A stretch of DNA of 7,826 bases from Eubacterium sp. GTDB lineage: Bacteria > Bacillota_A > Clostridia > Lachnospirales > Lachnospiraceae. Positions within the stretch are counted from its first letter, which is position 1. The number at the start of each line of letters is the position of its first letter. Both the position numbers and the translations under genes were made by a program. The stretch is from NCBI GenBank assembly GCA_017475785.1, contig JAFVEX010000177.1:1-7826 (forward strand), in the 5' to 3' direction. The notes beneath the pieces were generated by a model. That model saw nothing but the letters and a program-made list of their open reading frames with translations, did not search any database and was not told where the DNA came from. Positions 5,587-7,826 of the stretch are shown here, piece by piece.

Positions 5587-6573
5587 TTATACGAGTGCAG
5601 CGGTAATAATTGCCATCGAGTAAACTTCCTGCGCGTTGCAGCCGCGGGAAAGGTCGTTAATCGGCGCGTTCAGGCCGAGCAGAATCGGGCCGTAAGCGTC
5701 GAAGCCGCCCAGACGCTGCGCAACCTTGTATCCGATATTGCCTGCGTTGATGTCCGGGAAGATAAATGTGTTGCAGTAGCCTGCCACATCGGAATCCGGG
5801 AATTTTGTCTTCGCGACACGCGGAGAAACCGCCGCGTCAAACTGAACCTCGCCAATGATCGGAAGATCCGGATATGCTTCTTTTGCCTTCGCGGTAGCAT
5901 TGCGCATCTTATCGACATCCTCGCCCTTTCCGGAGCCGATGGTCGAATAGGAAAGGAACGCCACCTTCGGATCTACGCCGAATACCTTCGCGCACTCTGC
6001 GGTCTCGCCTGCGATCTCAACGAGCTCGTCCTCTGTCGGATGAATGTTGATCGCGCAGTCTGCCATCGCGAGCACTTCGTTCTCTCCGACGCCGCTCTCA
6101 CGAACCATGATGAAGCAGGAGGATACGATCTTGTTGCCGGGCTTTGTCTTGATCAGCTGAAGCGCCGGGCGGACCGTATCAGCAGTCGAATATGTTGCGC
6201 CGCCGAGCAGAGCGTCCGCAACGCCCATCTTGACGAGCATGGTTCCAAAATAGTTGGACGCGGAGAGAATTCCCTTCGCCTGCTCCGGCGTCACGCCTTT
6301 GCTCTTTCTGAGCTCGCAGAACAGCTCGACCATCTCATCAAAGCGGTCATAATTTGCCGGGTCAATGATCTCTGCGCCGTTTACATTGTAGCCGGCTTCC
6401 TCAGCAGCTTTCATAATATCTTCTTCATTGCCGACCAGAACCGGCTTCAGGAATTTTCCTGCGAGAAGACGGGACGCTGCTTCCAGAATACGCGGATCGG
6501 TTCCCTCTGTGAACACGATCGTCTTCGGCGACTGTTTCAGCTTTTCAATCATTCCACCAAATCCATATGACAT
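5587..6573 (-). CDS. pta: Phosphate acetyltransferase (phosphotransacetylase)
   Basis: Phosphotransacetylase (EC 2.3.1.8) converts acetyl-CoA + phosphate to acetyl phosphate + CoA, feeding AckA. At 328 aa it is the short, single-domain form without the regulatory N-terminal half found in enteric bacteria. Family blocks are visible in order: IVFTEGTDPRILEAA near residue 19, NYFGTMLVKMGVADALLGGA near 107-126, FLSYSTIGSGKGEDVDKMR, GEVQFDAAVSP, the FIFPDINAGNIGYKVAQRL block, and GPILLGLNAPINDLSRGC near the end. S309 and R310 match the catalytic pair of the Methanosarcina enzyme. The position of its catalytic Asp316 is occupied here by Glu316. AAGGAG lies 9 nt before the ATG. A TATAGT at 6598-6603 could be the -10 element, but no good -35 is seen, so the promoter is uncertain and read-through from the peptidase gene upstream is possible. 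Confidence 0.97.
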   Translation of the reverse strand: MSYGFGGMIEKLKQSPKTIVFTEGTDPRILEAASRLLAGKFLKPVLVGNEEDIMKAAEEAGYNVNGAEIIDPANYDRFDEMVELFCELRKSKGVTPEQAKGILSASNYFGTMLVKMGVADALLGGATYSTADTVRPALQLIKTKPGNKIVSSCFIMVRESGVGENEVLAMADCAINIHPTEDELVEIAGETAECAKVFGVDPKVAFLSYSTIGSGKGEDVDKMRNATAKAKEAYPDLPIIGEVQFDAAVSPRVAKTKFPDSDVAGYCNTFIFPDINAGNIGYKVAQRLGGFDAYGPILLGLNAPINDLSRGCNAQEVYSMAIITAALV

Positions 6574-6636
6574 TGTTGTAATCTCCTTTTTGCATAAACT
6601 ATACAGACTGCATTACCTACTATTCGTTATTTTACA

Positions 6637-6656
6637 TTTCTTTTCCAAAAAAGAAA
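6637..6656. repeat. Perfect 8-bp inverted repeat between the peptidase gene and pta
   Basis: TTTCTTTT (6637-6644) and AAAAGAAA (6649-6656) flank a 4-nt spacer. The repeat is entirely A/T apart from one pair. There is no adjacent T run on the minus strand, so it is a poor terminator. Its place upstream of pta would also suit an operator. The rest of the 123-nt gap is purine-rich on the minus strand, with no ORF. Confidence 0.4.
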
Positions 6657-6696
6657 ATATGAATCACGCTTTTTTCTGTGCTTTTTCTTTGTTCTT

Positions 6697-7826
6697 CTAT
6701 GCAAGATAACGGAAACTCCACAAATTGCGTGTCTGATCCATGATCTGATCCAGATCCCAGGACTTCTGCGTGTTCAGGTAACTGTTCGGATCGCGGATTT
6801 CGACAGTGCCGTCATCGTTCAGTCCGACAATGGCAATGAAATGCCCGCGCTCGGTAAAATCCCCGGGGCCGACCGCGCAGATAACGGGACGCCCCTCCTG
6901 CAGCTCGCTGATCACGCTGTCAGAGCTGAAGGAAATCTCTTCTGAATAGAGGTCGAGTTCTTCTGCGAAACGCGTCATGATTTCCCAGGAGGATCCGCTG
7001 CCTTCGACGTAATACCCCTGTCGGTCCGCAAGAAGAGCGACTGCGTACGGATCTTTGTCGGTCTTCTGACTAAGGCCGGTGTAAACCATGGAAAGGCATG
7101 TGGGACCGCAGCCCGTCTGGGCAAGATAGCCTTCTCCGTACATCTCGTATCCCCAGCGCTCATCCCACTGCAGAAAAAGCGGGAATACACCCGGCGATAC
7201 TTCTTCGGATAAGTCAATGTCCGGATGCTTGTCTGCGTTGGACTTAAAATCCAGTACAAACTGCCGGGCTTCCGGGTTCAGCACAAACAGGCTCACCAGA
7301 CCTTCCGGATAATTCTCCCTGCGCATGGTTTCCGCGATGCGCTCAACTTCTTCGTCCTGCATGGATACACCCCGCGCTACGGCGGCAGCGATGTCCATGG
7401 ACTCCGCCTCCGTGTCTGTCTGCCCTTCCGCGGAATCCGTCCCGCTCAGCCCGTCTGTCGTGGTACCGGTTCCGGCTTCCTGGGCTTCTTCCGCCTGTTC
7501 TTCTGCTCTTGCCTGCGCTTCTGCCTGGGCCGCTGCCTGTGCGGCGGCCTGCTCCCTCGCCTCCTCGCTGCGGCGCCGGGCAGATGAGATGCCGAACCAT
7601 GCGGCGCCTGCAAGGAGCACTGCCGCAAGGCAGACCGCAATGGTCAGCCTGCGCCTGAGCTGCTTCGCGCGGCGCTCCCGCTCTTTCCGCATGCGTGCCT
7701 CTCTGGCGCGCTGCTCCGCCGCGCGCCGCTCCGCGGCCGTCCGCGTCCGCTTTGATGACGCACGCAGCTCTCCGGCGCGGTTCGATGACGCACGCAGCTC
7801 TCCGGCGCGGTTCGATGACGCGCGCA
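6697..7826 (-). CDS. Membrane-anchored C39-like cysteine peptidase, N-terminus outside window
   Basis: Numbered from the internal ATG at 7692 (331 aa), the protein has a very basic tail (1-16), one membrane helix at about 17-36, an Ala/Gln/Glu-rich coiled-coil stretch (41-72), an acidic Gly/Thr/Ser linker (73-98), a helical segment (about 100-165) and a C39-like papain-fold domain (170-331). Candidate catalytic residues are C195 in TGCGPTC, H284 in RGHFIAI and D301 in RDPNS, with Q192 as a possible oxyanion-hole residue. The topology implies a cytoplasmic tail and an external peptidase. The substrate is unknown; no bacteriocin or ABC-transporter genes are near. Upstream of 7692 the frame stays open to the edge with the same Arg/Ala/Glu-rich composition (KRTRTAAERRAAEQRAREAR) and two 10-residue repeats, so I treat the gene as 5'-partial. 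GAGG 5 nt before 7692 keeps an internal start possible. Confidence 0.8.
   Translation of the reverse strand, partial: RASSNRAGELRASSNRAGELRASSKRTRTAAERRAAEQRAREARMRKERERRAKQLRRRLTIAVCLAAVLLAGAAWFGISSARRRSEEAREQAAAQAAAQAEAQARAEEQAEEAQEAGTGTTTDGLSGTDSAEGQTDTEAESMDIAAAVARGVSMQDEEVERIAETMRRENYPEGLVSLFVLNPEARQFVLDFKSNADKHPDIDLSEEVSPGVFPLFLQWDERWGYEMYGEGYLAQTGCGPTCLSMVYTGLSQKTDKDPYAVALLADRQGYYVEGSGSSWEIMTRFAEELDLYSEEISFSSDSVISELQEGRPVICAVGPGDFTERGHFIAIVGLNDDGTVEIRDPNSYLNTQKSWDLDQIMDQTRNLWSFRYLA
7754..7826 (-). repeat. 30-bp tandem repeat, 2.4 copies, coding in frame
   Basis: Units 7754-7783 and 7784-7813 are identical over 30 bp, and a third begins at 7814 and runs to the window edge with one mismatch in 13 bases. 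Read on the minus strand in the peptidase frame, each unit is ten codons encoding ASSNRAGELR. The full copy number lies outside the window. Confidence 0.9.

Noticed and set aside
6040..6570. 176-aa plus-strand ORF opposite pta
   Set aside because: Same reason: antisense of an unambiguous phosphotransacetylase gene.
7754..7826. Regular repeats considered as a CRISPR array
   Set aside because: The units are directly adjacent with no spacers, and are in frame with a coding region, so this is a protein-coding tandem repeat.

Overview
The window looks like chromosomal DNA of an anaerobic, acetate-forming member of the Clostridia, most likely Lachnospiraceae or a close relative. This rests on a ferredoxin-dependent 2-oxoacid oxidoreductase with separate subunits, a short-form phosphotransacetylase next to acetate kinase, strong GGAGG ribosome binding sites, and an Rpn/PD-(D/E)XK transposase-like protein and a membrane-anchored C39-like peptidase of types common in that family. 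The taxon is an inference from protein style, not from a search.

Layout, left to right. (1) Positions 1-1951, minus strand: a por-type operon read gamma (porC) - delta (porD) - alpha (porA, cut by the left edge). It has a clear sigma-A type promoter at about 2134-2161 and a leader of about 175 nt holding a tiny ORF (MILVTST) with its own ribosome binding site, followed by alternative hairpins. An imperfect 20-bp direct repeat sits between porC and porD. (2) Positions 2368-3489, plus strand: a lone Rpn-family gene with its own promoter, the only gene on this strand. (3) Positions 3552-4065, minus strand: a yegP-like DUF1508 gene as a complete single-gene unit (promoter, ribosome binding site, gene, terminator). 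(4) Positions 4062-4245, minus strand: a frameshifted remnant that resembles part of the sensory region of a GGDEF-type signalling protein. (5) Positions 4282-6573, minus strand: pta then ackA, closed by a strong terminator. (6) Positions 6697-7826, minus strand: a membrane-anchored C39-like cysteine peptidase whose N-terminus runs off the right edge through perfect 30-bp tandem repeats.

How the genes fit together: the Por enzyme oxidises a 2-oxoacid, probably pyruvate, to acyl-CoA, CO2 and reduced ferredoxin. Pta converts acetyl-CoA to acetyl phosphate, and AckA converts that to acetate with ATP formation. The window therefore covers most of the pyruvate-to-acetate energy branch, interrupted by a mobile-type nuclease gene, a small DUF1508 gene and a decayed signalling gene. 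The peptidase is probably involved in the cell envelope and has no evident link to acetate metabolism.

I see no convincing new multi-gene system. The points most worth a second look are the por leader, the frameshifted sensor remnant, the repeat that lies in frame behind porC, and the in-frame tandem repeats in the peptidase.
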